Below, one piece after another: positions 53,047 to 62,179 of a DNA stretch of 64,000 nucleotides (position 1 is its first letter; each line of letters begins with the position of its first letter). Position numbers and translations under genes: made by a program. This stretch comes from Noviluteimonas lactosilytica. GTDB taxonomy: Bacteria; Pseudomonadota; Gammaproteobacteria; Xanthomonadales; Xanthomonadaceae. The notes below the pieces were generated by a model. It made no database searches and was not told the DNA's origin. It was given only the letters and a program-made list of their open reading frames with translations. The stretch covers positions 62,001-126,000 of the forward strand of contig NZ_JAJGAK010000003.1 of assembly GCF_020866925.1 (NCBI RefSeq). Direction: 5' to 3'.

Positions 53047-53996
53047 TTGTCGAACTCCACGCGCACGGGCAGGCCGGCGGGCAAGGCGTCCTTCGTCTGC
53101 AGCGCGATCTCGGCGACCCAGCTCAGGCGCGCGGCGTCCTTGCCGATCAGCGCGAAGTACGGCGTGAACGTCGGCTCGGTGCGGATCATGCGCACGGTGC
53201 CGTCGATCGCTTCGTCCCTGCCGCCGATGAAGACGCGCGCCTTGGTGCCGACGGCGACGTTCGCGCGGATCGGTTCCTGCACGTACACGCGCGCATACGG
53301 ATTGCCGACGAGCAGGATCGCGAGCGGCTGGCCCACCGCGGCCTGGTCGCCGAGCTTGAAGGGGATGCTGTCGACGACGCCTGCACGCGGCGCGATCACC
53401 GAGAGTTTGTCGAGCGTGACTTGTTGCGCGGCGGCGTCGGCTTCGGAGGCGGCGAGCGCGGCTTCGCCCGCGGCGATCTGTTCGCTGCGCGTGCCGGCTT
53501 CGAGTTCGCGCAGGGCTTCGGCGAGTGCGCGCGCGGTGGCGGCGGCGTTGTCGGCCTGTGCACGCGCGCGATCGATGTCCGATTGCGCCATCAACTGGCG
53601 CGGGCCGAGTTGGCGCACGCGGTTGTAGTAGTCGCGCGTGTCGCGGACCTGCGCCTGCGCGGCGACGAGTTCGGCGCGGGCGCGTGCGATTTCCTCGCTG
53701 CGCGGGCCGGCTTCCATCTCTTCGAGCGTGGCGCGCTGGCGCAGCGCGGACGCGCGCGCGGCTTCGGTGGCCGAACGCGTGCGGTCGAGTTCCAGGCGAA
53801 GCAGCGACTGGCCGGGCTTCACGCGCTGCCCTTCGCGCACGTCGATCGCGATGATCTTTTCGGCGGCGGGCGCGGGCAGCGTGATGCGGTCGTATTCGAG
53901 CGTGCCGAGCGCCTGCGGCGCGTCGTTGCGGCAGGAGGCCGCGCCGATCGCGACGATCGCGCAGAGATACAGCAGGCGGGGATGGGGGGCGGTCAT
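53043..53996 (-). CDS. HlyD-family efflux adaptor, probable lipoprotein
   Basis: 317 residues. A lipobox-like start (YLCAIVAIGAASCRNDAP, Cys about residue 22) suggests a membrane lipoprotein. A barrel-sandwich hybrid (DVREGQRVKPGQSLLRLEL), a long coiled-coil hairpin with two EEIARARAELVAAQ-like and SEQIAAGEAALAA segments, and a beta-barrel (ILLVGNPYARVYVQEPI) are typical of HlyD/YbhG adaptors that link the ABC exporter to an outer-membrane channel. It is just downstream of the TetR gene and coupled to the ATPase gene. No outer-membrane component is in the window. Confidence 0.9.
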   Translation of the reverse strand: MTAPHPRLLYLCAIVAIGAASCRNDAPQALGTLEYDRITLPAPAAEKIIAIDVREGQRVKPGQSLLRLELDRTRSATEAARASALRQRATLEEMEAGPRSEEIARARAELVAAQAQVRDTRDYYNRVRQLGPRQLMAQSDIDRARAQADNAAATARALAEALRELEAGTRSEQIAAGEAALAASEADAAAQQVTLDKLSVIAPRAGVVDSIPFKLGDQAAVGQPLAILLVGNPYARVYVQEPIRANVAVGTKARVFIGGRDEAIDGTVRMIRTEPTFTPYFALIGKDAARLSWVAEIALQTKDALPAGLPVRVEFDK

Positions 53997-54016
53997 GGTC
54001 GTTACTCGAAGGAACG

Positions 54017-54694
54017 TCAGGAGACGCCGATGCCGGCGTCGAGCAGCGCGATGGCGTGGTGTTGCATCGCGACGTGGTCGATGTCGTCGGCGGCGAACAT
54101 GCGACGCCAGATCGGCGCGCCCGCGGCGGGAAACAGGGTCAGGCCGACGAGCGAGGTCACCAGCAGGCGTGGATCGAGGTCGGGATTGAGCTTGCCCGCG
54201 GCTTGCGCCTCGGCGAAGCGCGTGGCCAGCATCTGCGGCATCTGCGGCGCGACGGTGTCGAACATCACTTCGCGCAACGCGCCGCCTTCGCACAGCACTT
54301 CGCGCACCCACAACGCGGGCAGCCACGGGTGGCGTTCGACGGTTTCGCACATGCCGCGCACGAAGCCGGCGATCACCGCGGCGATGTCGTCGCCGCCCTT
54401 CGCCGTGGCGGTGCGGACTTCGGTGAAGGCCGGGATCACGCGCTCGGAGATCACCGCCTGCACCAGCTGCTGCTTGTCGCCGTAGTAGTAGTGCACGAGC
54501 GCGGGGTTCACGCCCGCTTCCCGCGCGATCTCGCGCAACGTGCTGGTGGCGACGCCGTGGTGCGCAAAGCATTCGACGGCGACGTCGAGCAGCTTGCCGC
54601 GCAGGTCGCCGCTTTCGCCCTGGGGGCGGCCGACGCTGCGCGTGCCGGGCTTGCGGCCGCGCTTCGGGGCGGTGGGGGGAGGGGTCATGAGCAT
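54017..54694 (-). CDS. TetR-family transcriptional regulator of the exporter
   Basis: 225 residues. The N-terminal HTH is LLDVAVECFAHHGVATSTLR (about residues 35-54) followed by EIAREAGVNPALVHYYYGDK, clear for TetR/AcrR. The C-terminal domain (about residues 85-225) is a ligand-binding helix bundle. It leads the HlyD-ATPase-permease set on the same strand, in the manner of CecR with YbhGFSR. ATG at 54694 or 54688 is possible. An inverted repeat right upstream (54698-54719) is a likely operator. Confidence 0.92.
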   Translation of the reverse strand: MLMTPPPTAPKRGRKPGTRSVGRPQGESGDLRGKLLDVAVECFAHHGVATSTLREIAREAGVNPALVHYYYGDKQQLVQAVISERVIPAFTEVRTATAKGGDDIAAVIAGFVRGMCETVERHPWLPALWVREVLCEGGALREVMFDTVAPQMPQMLATRFAEAQAAGKLNPDLDPRLLVTSLVGLTLFPAAGAPIWRRMFAADDIDHVAMQHHAIALLDAGIGVS

Positions 54695-54697
54695 CTA

Positions 54698-54719
54698 TTT
54701 AATTCCATGATTAATTAAA
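54698..54719. promoter_or_regulatory. Candidate TetR operator
   Basis: TTTAATT-CCATGATT-AATTAAA is an AT-rich inverted repeat with seven-base arms in an otherwise GC-rich region, starting four bases upstream of the TetR start. It fits autorepression of the tetR-hlyD-ABC operon, and the divergent ybeZ gene is 162 bases away. Confidence 0.6.
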
Positions 54720-54880
54720 CGCAAGCGAGGCCCGACGGGCGGTCCCGATCGACCCCGCATGCCCTGCCCTGCGTATTCCAATCGGCGCCGGTTCTTTTTG
54801 GCCTACTTATTCCGAACGCACGGCAGGTGTGGACACCGCCATCGCGTCCCTCACCACGTCCGCGCTACGCTTCGCCCCGC

Positions 54881-55867
54881 ATGAACGACCCCTCTTCGCG
54901 CGACTTCATCCTCGAACCCGACGACACCGAGCGCTTGGCCAACATGGCCGGCGCATTCGACGCGCACCTGCGCCAGATCGAACTGCGGCTCGGTGTCGAG
55001 ATCGCCAACCGCGGCAACGTCTTCCGCGTCACCGGCCCCGACGTCGCGGTGCAGCGCGCCGAACGCTTCCTGCGCTCGCTGTACGCCGAAGCCGGCGAGG
55101 AAATCTTCGACGGCCATGCGATCAACGTGCGCCTCAACGCCGTCGACGCGGCCGAACAGGCCTCGCCCGACATCGAACCGCAGGAAGTGGCGATCCGCGT
55201 CAAGCGCGGCACGATCCGCGGCCGCGGCGCCAACCAGGCGAAGTACCTGCACGCGATCGCGACCCACGACATCAACTTCGGCATCGGTCCGGCCGGCACC
55301 GGCAAGACCTTCCTCGCGGTGGCGATGGCGGTGGAAGCGCTCAACGAATCGCGCGTCCAGCGGCTGATCCTCGTGCGCCCCGCGGTCGAAGCCGGCGAGA
55401 AGCTCGGCTTCCTGCCCGGCGACCTGACCCAGAAGGTCGATCCCTACCTGCGCCCGCTGTACGACGCGCTGTACGAAATGCTCGGCGTCGAGAAGGTCGT
55501 CAAGTTGCTGGAGAAGAACGTCATCGAGATCGCACCGCTGGCGTACATGCGCGGGCGCACGCTCAACGACGCATTCGTGATCCTCGACGAAGCGCAGAAC
55601 ACCACCATCGAGCAGATGAAGATGTTCCTGACGCGCATCGGCTTCGGCTCGACCGCCGTCGTCACCGGCGACATGACGCAGATCGACTTGCCCAAGCACC
55701 AGAAGTCGGGCCTGCGCGATGCGATCGAGGTGTTGCGCGGCGTCGACGGCATCGCTTTCACCTTCTTCCAGGCGCGCGACGTCGTCCGCCATCCGCTGGT
55801 CGCGCGCATCGTCGACGCCTACGACGCCCGCGACACCAACGACAGCGCGTCCGGTACGGGCGCCTGA
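54881..55867 (+). CDS. ybeZ: PhoH-like ATPase YbeZ
   Basis: 328 residues. An ATPase linked to 16S rRNA maturation with YbeY. Walker A is [10 protein letters not shown] (about residue 131), the partner acid site is [10 protein letters not shown], and the [10 protein letters not shown] motif follows. The start at 54881 (MNDPSSRDF) is chosen because the ORF's 18 extra codons lack family sequence. It precedes ybeY by 19 bases; these genes are normally cotranscribed with corC. Confidence 0.95.
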   Translation: MNDPSSRDFILEPDDTERLANMAGAFDAHLRQIELRLGVEIANRGNVFRVTGPDVAVQRAERFLRSLYAEAGEEIFDGHAINVRLNAVDAAEQASPDIEPQEVAIRVKRGTIRGRGANQAKYLHAIATHDINFGIGPAGTGKTFLAVAMAVEALNESRVQRLILVRPAVEAGEKLGFLPGDLTQKVDPYLRPLYDALYEMLGVEKVVKLLEKNVIEIAPLAYMRGRTLNDAFVILDEAQNTTIEQMKMFLTRIGFGSTAVVTGDMTQIDLPKHQKSGLRDAIEVLRGVDGIAFTFFQARDVVRHPLVARIVDAYDARDTNDSASGTGA

Positions 55868-55886
55868 TGCCGTACCCTTCCATTCG

Positions 55887-56357
55887 ATGACAAAAGGTCC
55901 CGTCCGACTCGACGTCTCCGTCGAATACGCCGCGCCCCGCCTCGGCCTGCCCGCGGCGGTGAGCTTCCGCAAGTGGGTCGCGGCCGCGCTGAAGGGCCGC
56001 ATCCGCGAAGCCGACCTCGCGTTGCGCATCGTCGGCACCAAGGAAGGCCGCGCACTCAACCGGCACTATCGGGGCCGCGACTATGCGACCAACGTCCTGA
56101 GCTTCCCCGCCGAACTGCCGGAAGGCGTGCGCCTGCCGCTGCTCGGCGACATCGTGCTGTGCGCGCCGGTGGTCGCCCGCGAGGCGAAGGAACAGAAGAA
56201 GGCGCTGGCCGCGCACTACGCCCACCTCACGGTCCACGGCACCCTGCACCTGCTCGGGTGGGACCACGAGGACCCGCGCGAAGCCGAGTGCATGGAGCAA
56301 CTGGAGCGCACGATCCTCGCCGAGATGGGCATCGAAGACCCGTACGCCGAGGTCTGA
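55887..56357 (+). CDS. ybeY: Endoribonuclease YbeY
   Basis: 156 residues. The metal site H-G-T-L-H-L-L-G-W-D-H (about residues 113-123) is the UPF0054 signature: three His ligands. It matures the 16S rRNA 3' end and takes part in ribosome quality control. N-terminal residues RLVDVSVEYA-type strand and ALRIVGTKEGRALNRHYRG are typical. It starts 19 bases after ybeZ; corC follows after 106 bases. Confidence 0.95.
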   Translation: MTKGPVRLDVSVEYAAPRLGLPAAVSFRKWVAAALKGRIREADLALRIVGTKEGRALNRHYRGRDYATNVLSFPAELPEGVRLPLLGDIVLCAPVVAREAKEQKKALAAHYAHLTVHGTLHLLGWDHEDPREAECMEQLERTILAEMGIEDPYAEV

Positions 56358-56463
56358 AAACGGCTTGGCAGCGGGTTTGCCGACGCGGTTCACCGACCCG
56401 TCGCGGTTTGGCGCTAGACTCGTTCACGGTCGCTCCACGGTTCCGGAGCCCTTCCCCACCCCC

Positions 56464-57324
56464 ATGGCCGACGACGACAGTCCCCCGCATTCCGAAGACA
56501 AGAGCCGACGCAACTGGCTCGATCGCATCACCGCCGCGCTGTCCGGCGAACCCACCACCCGCGAGGACCTGGTCGAGCTGCTGCGCGACGTGCAGGCCGA
56601 CGGGCTGATCGCGGCCGACACCCTGCGCATGATGGAAGGCGCGATCGCGGTGTCGGACCTGACGGTCGGCGACGTGATGATCCCGCGCGCGCAGATGGTC
56701 GCGTTGCCCGCCGATGCCCCGCTCGATGCGCTGATGCGCCTGGTGGTCGAATCCGGCCACTCGCGTTTCCCGGTGCACGGCGAAGGCAAGGACGAGATCC
56801 TCGGCATCCTGCTCGCCAAGGACCTGCTGCGCGTGGTGATCGCCGAGCATCCGCCCGAAAGCGTGCGCGAGTTCCTGCGGCCCGCGGTGCTGATCCCCGA
56901 GTCGAAGAAGCTCAACGTGCTGCTGCGCGAGTTCCGCCAGTCGCGCAACCACATGGCGATCGTGATCGACGAATACGGCGGCGTCGCCGGCCTCGTCACC
57001 ATCGAAGACGTGCTGGAGCAGATCGTCGGCGACATCGACGACGAGCACGACGAGGCGGTCGACGATTCGCAACTGATCTCGGCGCAGGCCGACGGCCATT
57101 TCGTCGTCGATGCGCTGACGCCGATCTCCGACTTCAACGAACGCTTCGGCGCCGACTTCGACGACGACGAGTACGACACCATCGGCGGCCTGCTCACCGC
57201 CGCGATCGGTCACCTGCCGGAGGCCGGCGAAGAATTGACGCTTGGTCGCTTCGGGTTCCGCGTGGCGCGCGCCGATGCGCGCCGGTTGCACGCCCTGCAC
57301 GTCAGTGTTCATGCGGACGCGTAG
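56464..57324 (+). CDS. corC: CorC-type CBS-domain protein
   Basis: 286 residues, soluble (no membrane domain). Two CBS domains (VGDVMIPRAQMVALPADAP, about residues 73-91, and FRQSRNHMAIVIDEYGGVA) are followed by the CorC_HlyC transporter-associated domain (DALTPISDFNERFGADFDDD). It is linked to magnesium and cobalt efflux and is usually in the ybeZ-ybeY-corC operon. Its end overlaps the DUF4105 gene by 14 bases. In many relatives lnt follows; here it does not. Confidence 0.93.
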   Translation: MADDDSPPHSEDKSRRNWLDRITAALSGEPTTREDLVELLRDVQADGLIAADTLRMMEGAIAVSDLTVGDVMIPRAQMVALPADAPLDALMRLVVESGHSRFPVHGEGKDEILGILLAKDLLRVVIAEHPPESVREFLRPAVLIPESKKLNVLLREFRQSRNHMAIVIDEYGGVAGLVTIEDVLEQIVGDIDDEHDEAVDDSQLISAQADGHFVVDALTPISDFNERFGADFDDDEYDTIGGLLTAAIGHLPEAGEELTLGRFGFRVARADARRLHALHVSVHADA

Positions 57325-58483
57325 CGCGTTGGTCCGACTGCTGGTGATCGTCTTGCTGTGGCTCACGGCCACGGCGGCATTCGCCGCGCCGCGCATCGGG
57401 GTGCTCACGATGCAGCCCGGCGAGATCTTCTTCGAACGCTTCGGCCACAACGCCGTCGTGGTCGACGATCCCGAATCGGGCCGCGGGCCGATCTCCTACA
57501 ACTTCGGCTTCTTCGACCTCGACGAACCGGGCTTCCTGCGCCGCTTCATCCAGGGCGACATGCAGTACATGCTCGTCGCGTTGCCGGTCGACGAAGACCT
57601 CGCGTACTACCGCAACGTCGGTCGCGGCGTGTCGATCCAGTGGCTCGACCTCGAACCTGCGCAGGCGCGGGACATCGCCGACGCGCTCGCACACAACGCG
57701 CTCCCCGAGAACGCGCGCTACCGCTACGACTACTTCACCGACAACTGCTCCACGCGCGTGCGCGACGCGATCGATCGCGCGACCAACGGTGCGTTGCGAC
57801 GCCAGCTGGAAGTCCGTTCGGCCGGCGACACGTATCGCAGCGAAGCCGTGCGCCTGGCATCGCCCGCGTTGTGGATGTGGCTCGGCTTCGACATCGGCCT
57901 CGGCCCGTTCGCCGATCGCCCGCTGTCGCGCTGGGAGGACGCGTTCGTGCCGATGCGCCTGGCCGCGAGCCTGCGCGAGGCGAAGAACAGCGAAGGCCGG
58001 CCGCTGGTCGCGGAAGAACACGAAGTGCTGCCGCATCGCATCGCGCCCGAACCGCCGGACGCGCCGCGTCGCGTGTGGGCGTGGTTGCTCGCCGGCGTGC
58101 TGCTCGCGATCGGCGTGCGATGGCTCGCCACGCATCGCCCGCGCATCCTCGGCGGTTTGGCCCTGCCGTTCTGGACGCTGTGCGGCGCGCTCGGCCTGCT
58201 GATGGCCTTCATCTGGTGCTGCACCGCGCACCGCGCCGGGTGGACGAACCACAACCTGCTGCTGTTCTCGCCGCTGTGCCTGTTGCTGGTGCCGGGCGCG
58301 ATGGCGATGCTGCGCGGCCGCGAGCCGTCGCGTTTCCACCAGGCGATCCGGATCGCGGTCGTGCTCGGCGGCGTGCTCGCGCTGTTCCTGCAATTGCCGG
58401 CCGGCGCGCAGTTCCAGGCGCCGTGGCTCGCGCTGTTGCTGCCCCTGCACGCCGCGCTGGCCTTCCCCGTCCGCCGCACCTGA
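57311..58483 (+). CDS. DUF4105 membrane protein
   Basis: 390 residues. A signal-like N-terminus (LLVIVLLWLTATAAFA) is followed by the DUF4105 domain (QPGEIFFERFGHNAVVV, FGFFDLDEPGFLRRFIQGDM, YDYFTDNCSTRVRDAID) with a Cys/His/Asp-rich core, then four membrane helices at the C-terminus (AWLLAGVLLAIGVRWLA; FWTLCGALGLLMAFIWC; LLLFSPLCLLLVPGAMAML; IAVVLGGVLALFLQL). DUF4105 proteins are found in cell-envelope settings; the enzymatic role is not established. The NC-pair motif resembles the NlpC/P60-like lipid-modifying fold. It overlaps corC by 14 bases. Confidence 0.85.
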   Translation: MRTRSALVRLLVIVLLWLTATAAFAAPRIGVLTMQPGEIFFERFGHNAVVVDDPESGRGPISYNFGFFDLDEPGFLRRFIQGDMQYMLVALPVDEDLAYYRNVGRGVSIQWLDLEPAQARDIADALAHNALPENARYRYDYFTDNCSTRVRDAIDRATNGALRRQLEVRSAGDTYRSEAVRLASPALWMWLGFDIGLGPFADRPLSRWEDAFVPMRLAASLREAKNSEGRPLVAEEHEVLPHRIAPEPPDAPRRVWAWLLAGVLLAIGVRWLATHRPRILGGLALPFWTLCGALGLLMAFIWCCTAHRAGWTNHNLLLFSPLCLLLVPGAMAMLRGREPSRFHQAIRIAVVLGGVLALFLQLPAGAQFQAPWLALLLPLHAALAFPVRRT

Positions 58484-58497
58484 GGCAGGATGCGGGG

Positions 58498-59490
58498 ATG
58501 AGCGACCCCGTCCTGCCCGCCTGCGTCATCAACTGCGTCGTCTACGATCGCAACGGCAAGCGTGCCGACATCACGCTCGATGCGATCAGCGATGCGCTGG
58601 CCGTCGATGACGGCAGCTTCGTGTGGGTCGGCCTGTACGAACCGGAAGACGCGATTCTCGACAAGCTGCAGGAGGAATTCGGCCTGCACGATCTCGCGGT
58701 CGAGGACGCGCAGCACGCGCACCAGCGTCCGAAGATCGAGGCCTACGGCAATTCGCTGTTCGTCGCCGTGCACACCGCGCAGTCGGTCGACGACCGCATC
58801 CGCTTCGGCGAAACGCACGCCTTCCTCGGCCCGCGCTACCTCGTCACCGTGCGCCACGGCGCATCGCTGTCGTATGCGCCGGTGCGCGCGCGCGTGGAGC
58901 GCGAACCCGAACTGCTCGCACTCGGTCCCGCGTACGGCCTGTACGCGGTGCTCGACTTCATCGTCGACAACTACCTGCCGATCGTGTCGGAGTTCCGCGA
59001 TTCATTGAATGCACTCGAGCAGGACATCTTCGCCGAGACCTTCCGCCGCGACACCATCGTCAAGCTCTACGAGCTCAAGCGCGAACTCACCCAGCTGCGC
59101 CTGGCCGTCGCACCGATGCAGGACATCCTCGCGCAGCTCACGCGCATGCACGGCTCGCTGGTGCCCGACGAAGTGCGCCTGTACTTCCGCGACGTGCTCG
59201 ACCACGCCATGCGCGTCAACGAAACCACCGACACGCTGCGCGAGATGCTCACCGCGGCGATGAGCGTGAACCTCTCGCTGGTCACCGTGAACCAGGGCGA
59301 GGTGGTGAAGAAGCTCGCCGGGTGGGCCGCGCTGCTCGCCGCGCCGACGCTGATCGCGAGCTGGTACGGCATGAACTTCGACGCGATGCCGGAGCTGCAC
59401 GGGCGCTGGAGTTATCCGATCCTGATCGCGCTCGTCGTGGTGGTCGTGCTCGGCCTGTATCGCTATCTCAAGAAGGTGCGCTGGCTGTAG
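58498..59490 (+). CDS. corA: CorA-family magnesium/cobalt transporter
   Basis: 330 residues. The cytoplasmic funnel domain is followed by a long stalk helix and two C-terminal membrane helices (WAALLAAPTLIASWYGMNF; YPILIALVVVVVLGLYRYL). The YGMNF segment between them holds the GMN filter (about residues 297-299). The tail KKVRWL faces the cytoplasm. It fits the nearby corC gene. The start ATG at 58498 follows a GGGG element and overlaps nothing. Confidence 0.94.
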   Translation: MSDPVLPACVINCVVYDRNGKRADITLDAISDALAVDDGSFVWVGLYEPEDAILDKLQEEFGLHDLAVEDAQHAHQRPKIEAYGNSLFVAVHTAQSVDDRIRFGETHAFLGPRYLVTVRHGASLSYAPVRARVEREPELLALGPAYGLYAVLDFIVDNYLPIVSEFRDSLNALEQDIFAETFRRDTIVKLYELKRELTQLRLAVAPMQDILAQLTRMHGSLVPDEVRLYFRDVLDHAMRVNETTDTLREMLTAAMSVNLSLVTVNQGEVVKKLAGWAALLAAPTLIASWYGMNFDAMPELHGRWSYPILIALVVVVVLGLYRYLKKVRWL

Positions 59491-59510
59491 CGCACGGGGG
59501 AATCGCACGC

Positions 59511-61568
59511 ATGCGGATGTTGGGTTGGCTCGGTTGGGGCGCGCTCGCGCTGTTCGCCGCGATGTGCCTGGGCACGCTCGCGCTGTCGCGCGGCGAAAGC
59601 GTCGGGGCGTTGTGGATCGTGGCGGCGGCGGTGTCGGTGTTCTGCATCGGCTATCGCTTCCACGCGCGCTACATCGCCGAGCGCGCGCTCGGCATCGATC
59701 CGACGCGCATGACGCCCGCTTGGCGACGCAACGACGGCCTCGATTACGTGCCGACGCAGAAGACGGTGCTGTTCGGGCACCACTTCGCGGCGATCGCAGG
59801 TGCGGGTCCCTTGGTGGGCCCGGTGCTCGCGGCGCAGATGGGGTACCTGCCCGGCATGTTGTGGATCCTGTTCGGCGTCGTGCTCGCGGGCGCGGTGCAG
59901 GACATGATGGTGTTGTTCCTCTCGGTGCGGCGCGACGGGCGTTCGCTCGGCGAGATGATCCGCAACGAACTCGGCGCCGCCGCGGGCATCACGGCGATGG
60001 TCGGCATCCTCGCGATCATGGTGATCCTGCTCGCGGTGCTCGCGCTCGTCGTGGTGAAGGCGCTCGCGCAGAGTCCGTGGGGTACGTTCACCGTCGCGAT
60101 GACGATCCCGATCGCGCTGCTGATGGGCGCGTGGCTGCGCTGGTGGCGCCCGGGCCGCATCCTCGAAGTGTCGATCGTCGGGCTGGTGTTGCTGCTGTTG
60201 TCGATCTGGCTCGGCGGCCATGTCGCGGAATCGCCCGAGTGGGCGGCGATGTTCACCTTCGACGGCAAGGCGCTCGCGTGGATGCTGATCGCCTACGGCT
60301 TCGTCGCCGCGGTGTTGCCGGTGTGGATGCTGCTCGCGCCGCGCGACTACCTGTCGACGTTCCTCAAGATCGGCACCGTCGTGCTGCTCGCGATCGCGAT
60401 CCTGGTCGCGAGGCCCGAGTTGCACATGCCGGCGATCACGCGCTTCGTCGACGGCACGGGCCCGGTGTTCGCGGGCGCGCTGTTCCCCTTCCTGTTCATC
60501 ACCATCGCGTGCGGCGCGATCTCGGGCTTCCACGCGCTGATCGCTTCCGGCACGACGCCGAAGATGATTTCGAACGAGCGCGAGATCCGCGCGATCGGTT
60601 ACGGCGGCATGCTGATGGAAGCCTTCGTCGCGATCATGGCGTTGATCGCCGCGTGCGTGCTCGACCCGGGCGTGTACTTCGCGATGAACGCGCCCGCCGC
60701 GGCGATCGGCACGACCGTCGATACCGCCGCGCAGGCGATCCAGCAGTGGGGCTTCCACGTCACGCCCGAGATGCTGGCGCAGACGGCGAACGAGATCGGC
60801 GAAACCACGGTCCTCTCGCGCACCGGCGGCGCACCGACGCTCGCGGTCGGCATGGCGCAGATCCTCCACGGCGTCGTCGGCGGCAGCGGGATGATGGCGT
60901 TCTGGTACCACTACGCGATCCTGTTCGAAGCGCTCTTCATCCTCACGACGATCGATGCGGGCACGCGCGTGGCGCGCTTCATGATCCAGGAAGTGGTCGG
61001 CCTCGCGGTGCCTGCGTTCAAGCGCACGGAAAGCTGGGTCGCGAACCTCGCGTGCACCGCGCTCGCGGTCGCGGGCTGGGGCTGGTTCCTCTACCAGGGC
61101 GTGGTCGATCCGCTCGGCGGCATCAACACGTTGTGGCCCTTGTTCGGCATCGCGAACCAGATGCTCGCGGGCCTGGCGATGATCTTCGTGTGCGCATTGC
61201 TGGTGAAGATGAAGCGCGAACGCTACCTGTGGGTGGCCGCGGTGCCGACGGTGTGGTTGCTCGCGTGCACGCTGACCGCCGGGTGGCAGAAGCTCTTCCA
61301 CGCCGACCCGAAGATCGGTTTCCTCGCGAACGCGCGTCGCTTCTCCGACGCACTCGCGCGCGGCGAAGTGCTCGCGCCGGCGAAGTCGCTCGACGAAATG
61401 CGGCGCATCATCTTCAACAACCACCTCGACGCCGCGCTGTGCGCGTTGTTCATGGGCGTGGTGGTGCTGACGATGGTGTTCGCCTTCCGCGCGGCGCTGC
61501 GCGCGCGGCGCAGTGCGTTGCCGACCGCGAAGGAGACGCCGTATGCCGCGTTCGATGTCGCTCGTTGA
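59511..61568 (+). CDS. cstA: Carbon starvation protein A family transporter
   Basis: 685 residues with about 16-18 membrane helices. CstA/BtsT proteins import pyruvate or peptides during starvation. Motifs include PTQKTVLFGHHFAAIAGAGP and GPVLAAQMGYLPG (residues about 83-113), TIACGAISGFHALIASGTTP, and HGVVGGSGMMAFWYHYAIL. The C-terminal region is soluble. It is followed with a 26-base overlap by the YbdD gene, as in E. coli cstA-ybdD and btsT-yjiX. The longer open frame upstream overlaps corA and is rejected. Confidence 0.94.
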   Translation: MRMLGWLGWGALALFAAMCLGTLALSRGESVGALWIVAAAVSVFCIGYRFHARYIAERALGIDPTRMTPAWRRNDGLDYVPTQKTVLFGHHFAAIAGAGPLVGPVLAAQMGYLPGMLWILFGVVLAGAVQDMMVLFLSVRRDGRSLGEMIRNELGAAAGITAMVGILAIMVILLAVLALVVVKALAQSPWGTFTVAMTIPIALLMGAWLRWWRPGRILEVSIVGLVLLLLSIWLGGHVAESPEWAAMFTFDGKALAWMLIAYGFVAAVLPVWMLLAPRDYLSTFLKIGTVVLLAIAILVARPELHMPAITRFVDGTGPVFAGALFPFLFITIACGAISGFHALIASGTTPKMISNEREIRAIGYGGMLMEAFVAIMALIAACVLDPGVYFAMNAPAAAIGTTVDTAAQAIQQWGFHVTPEMLAQTANEIGETTVLSRTGGAPTLAVGMAQILHGVVGGSGMMAFWYHYAILFEALFILTTIDAGTRVARFMIQEVVGLAVPAFKRTESWVANLACTALAVAGWGWFLYQGVVDPLGGINTLWPLFGIANQMLAGLAMIFVCALLVKMKRERYLWVAAVPTVWLLACTLTAGWQKLFHADPKIGFLANARRFSDALARGEVLAPAKSLDEMRRIIFNNHLDAALCALFMGVVVLTMVFAFRAALRARRSALPTAKETPYAAFDVAR

Positions 61569-61767
61569 CCTGCTGCGGACGCAATGCGCGGAGGCGTGGT
61601 CGGCCGCGAAGGCCACTGCGCGCCTGGCGATCGGGCTGCCCGACTACGATGCGTATGTCGAACACATGCGCGCACGCCATCCCGATGCGACGCCGATGAC
61701 GCGCGAAGCGTTCGCCGTCGAGCGGATGGAGGCTCGCTACGGGCGCGGAAAATCGCGCTGTTGTTGA
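61543..61767 (+). CDS. ybdD: YbdD/YjiX small protein
   Basis: 74 residues, about the normal length. The motif LPDYDAYVEHMRARHPDATP (about residues 32-51), then MTREAFAVERMEARYG, is characteristic of the YbdD/YjiX family, small proteins that accompany CstA/BtsT and are needed for their transport activity. An AAGGAG ribosome-binding site precedes the ATG inside the cstA end, so translation is coupled. Confidence 0.9.
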   Translation: MPRSMSLVDLLRTQCAEAWSAAKATARLAIGLPDYDAYVEHMRARHPDATPMTREAFAVERMEARYGRGKSRCC

Positions 61768-61787
61768 AGCGGCGCTGCTGCTGAAGC

Positions 61788-61976
61788 TCAGCTGCGCGAC
61801 GTGTTCGAATTCCAGCTCGGCGCCTTGCGCCGATCCTTGCCGCTGCGGCGATCTTCCTTGTCGGGCTCGAAGCGAATCATTTCGCGACGATCCTCGCCCT
61901 GCCTGCGTTCGACGTTCTTGCGGCGCTCGGGGCCGCGGTACGTCTTGAACTCGCCCCCATGGTCGATCTCGTACAT
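61788..61976 (-). CDS. Small Arg-rich protein with repeated DRR motifs
   Basis: 62 residues. The sequence carries short repeats: GPERRKNVERRQGEDRREM and, after RFEPDKE, DRRSGKDRRKAP. A GAGGGGAGAG ribosome-binding site precedes ATG at 61976, excluding the upstream frame to 62177. The repeats are basic and may bind nucleic acid or a membrane protein. It is convergent with ybdD (20-base gap) and divergent from the secreted protein gene. Proteins with this pattern occur in xanthomonads but are uncharacterised as far as I know. Confidence 0.65.
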   Translation of the reverse strand: MYEIDHGGEFKTYRGPERRKNVERRQGEDRREMIRFEPDKEDRRSGKDRRKAPSWNSNTSRS

Positions 61977-62179
61977 CGCGCTCTCCCCTCGCCAGGGCGC
62001 CAAGCTCGGCCGCTGATCGTCAAGGCCGCGTGAAAACGCGGAAAACATTTCCGCAGATCGTTTTTCGGCAATGGCCGAGCTTGCCGAACTCAGCCGTTGA
62101 TCACCGTGCGGACCGCGAGCAGGGGCGCGTCGATCCGCCGGACGTGGAGGCGTCCGATTCCCAGAAACGAGGTGCACTC

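Noticed and set aside
59463-61616. 717-codon open frame opposite cstA
   Set aside because: It is antisense to a clear membrane transporter and has an Arg/His/Asp-rich composition.
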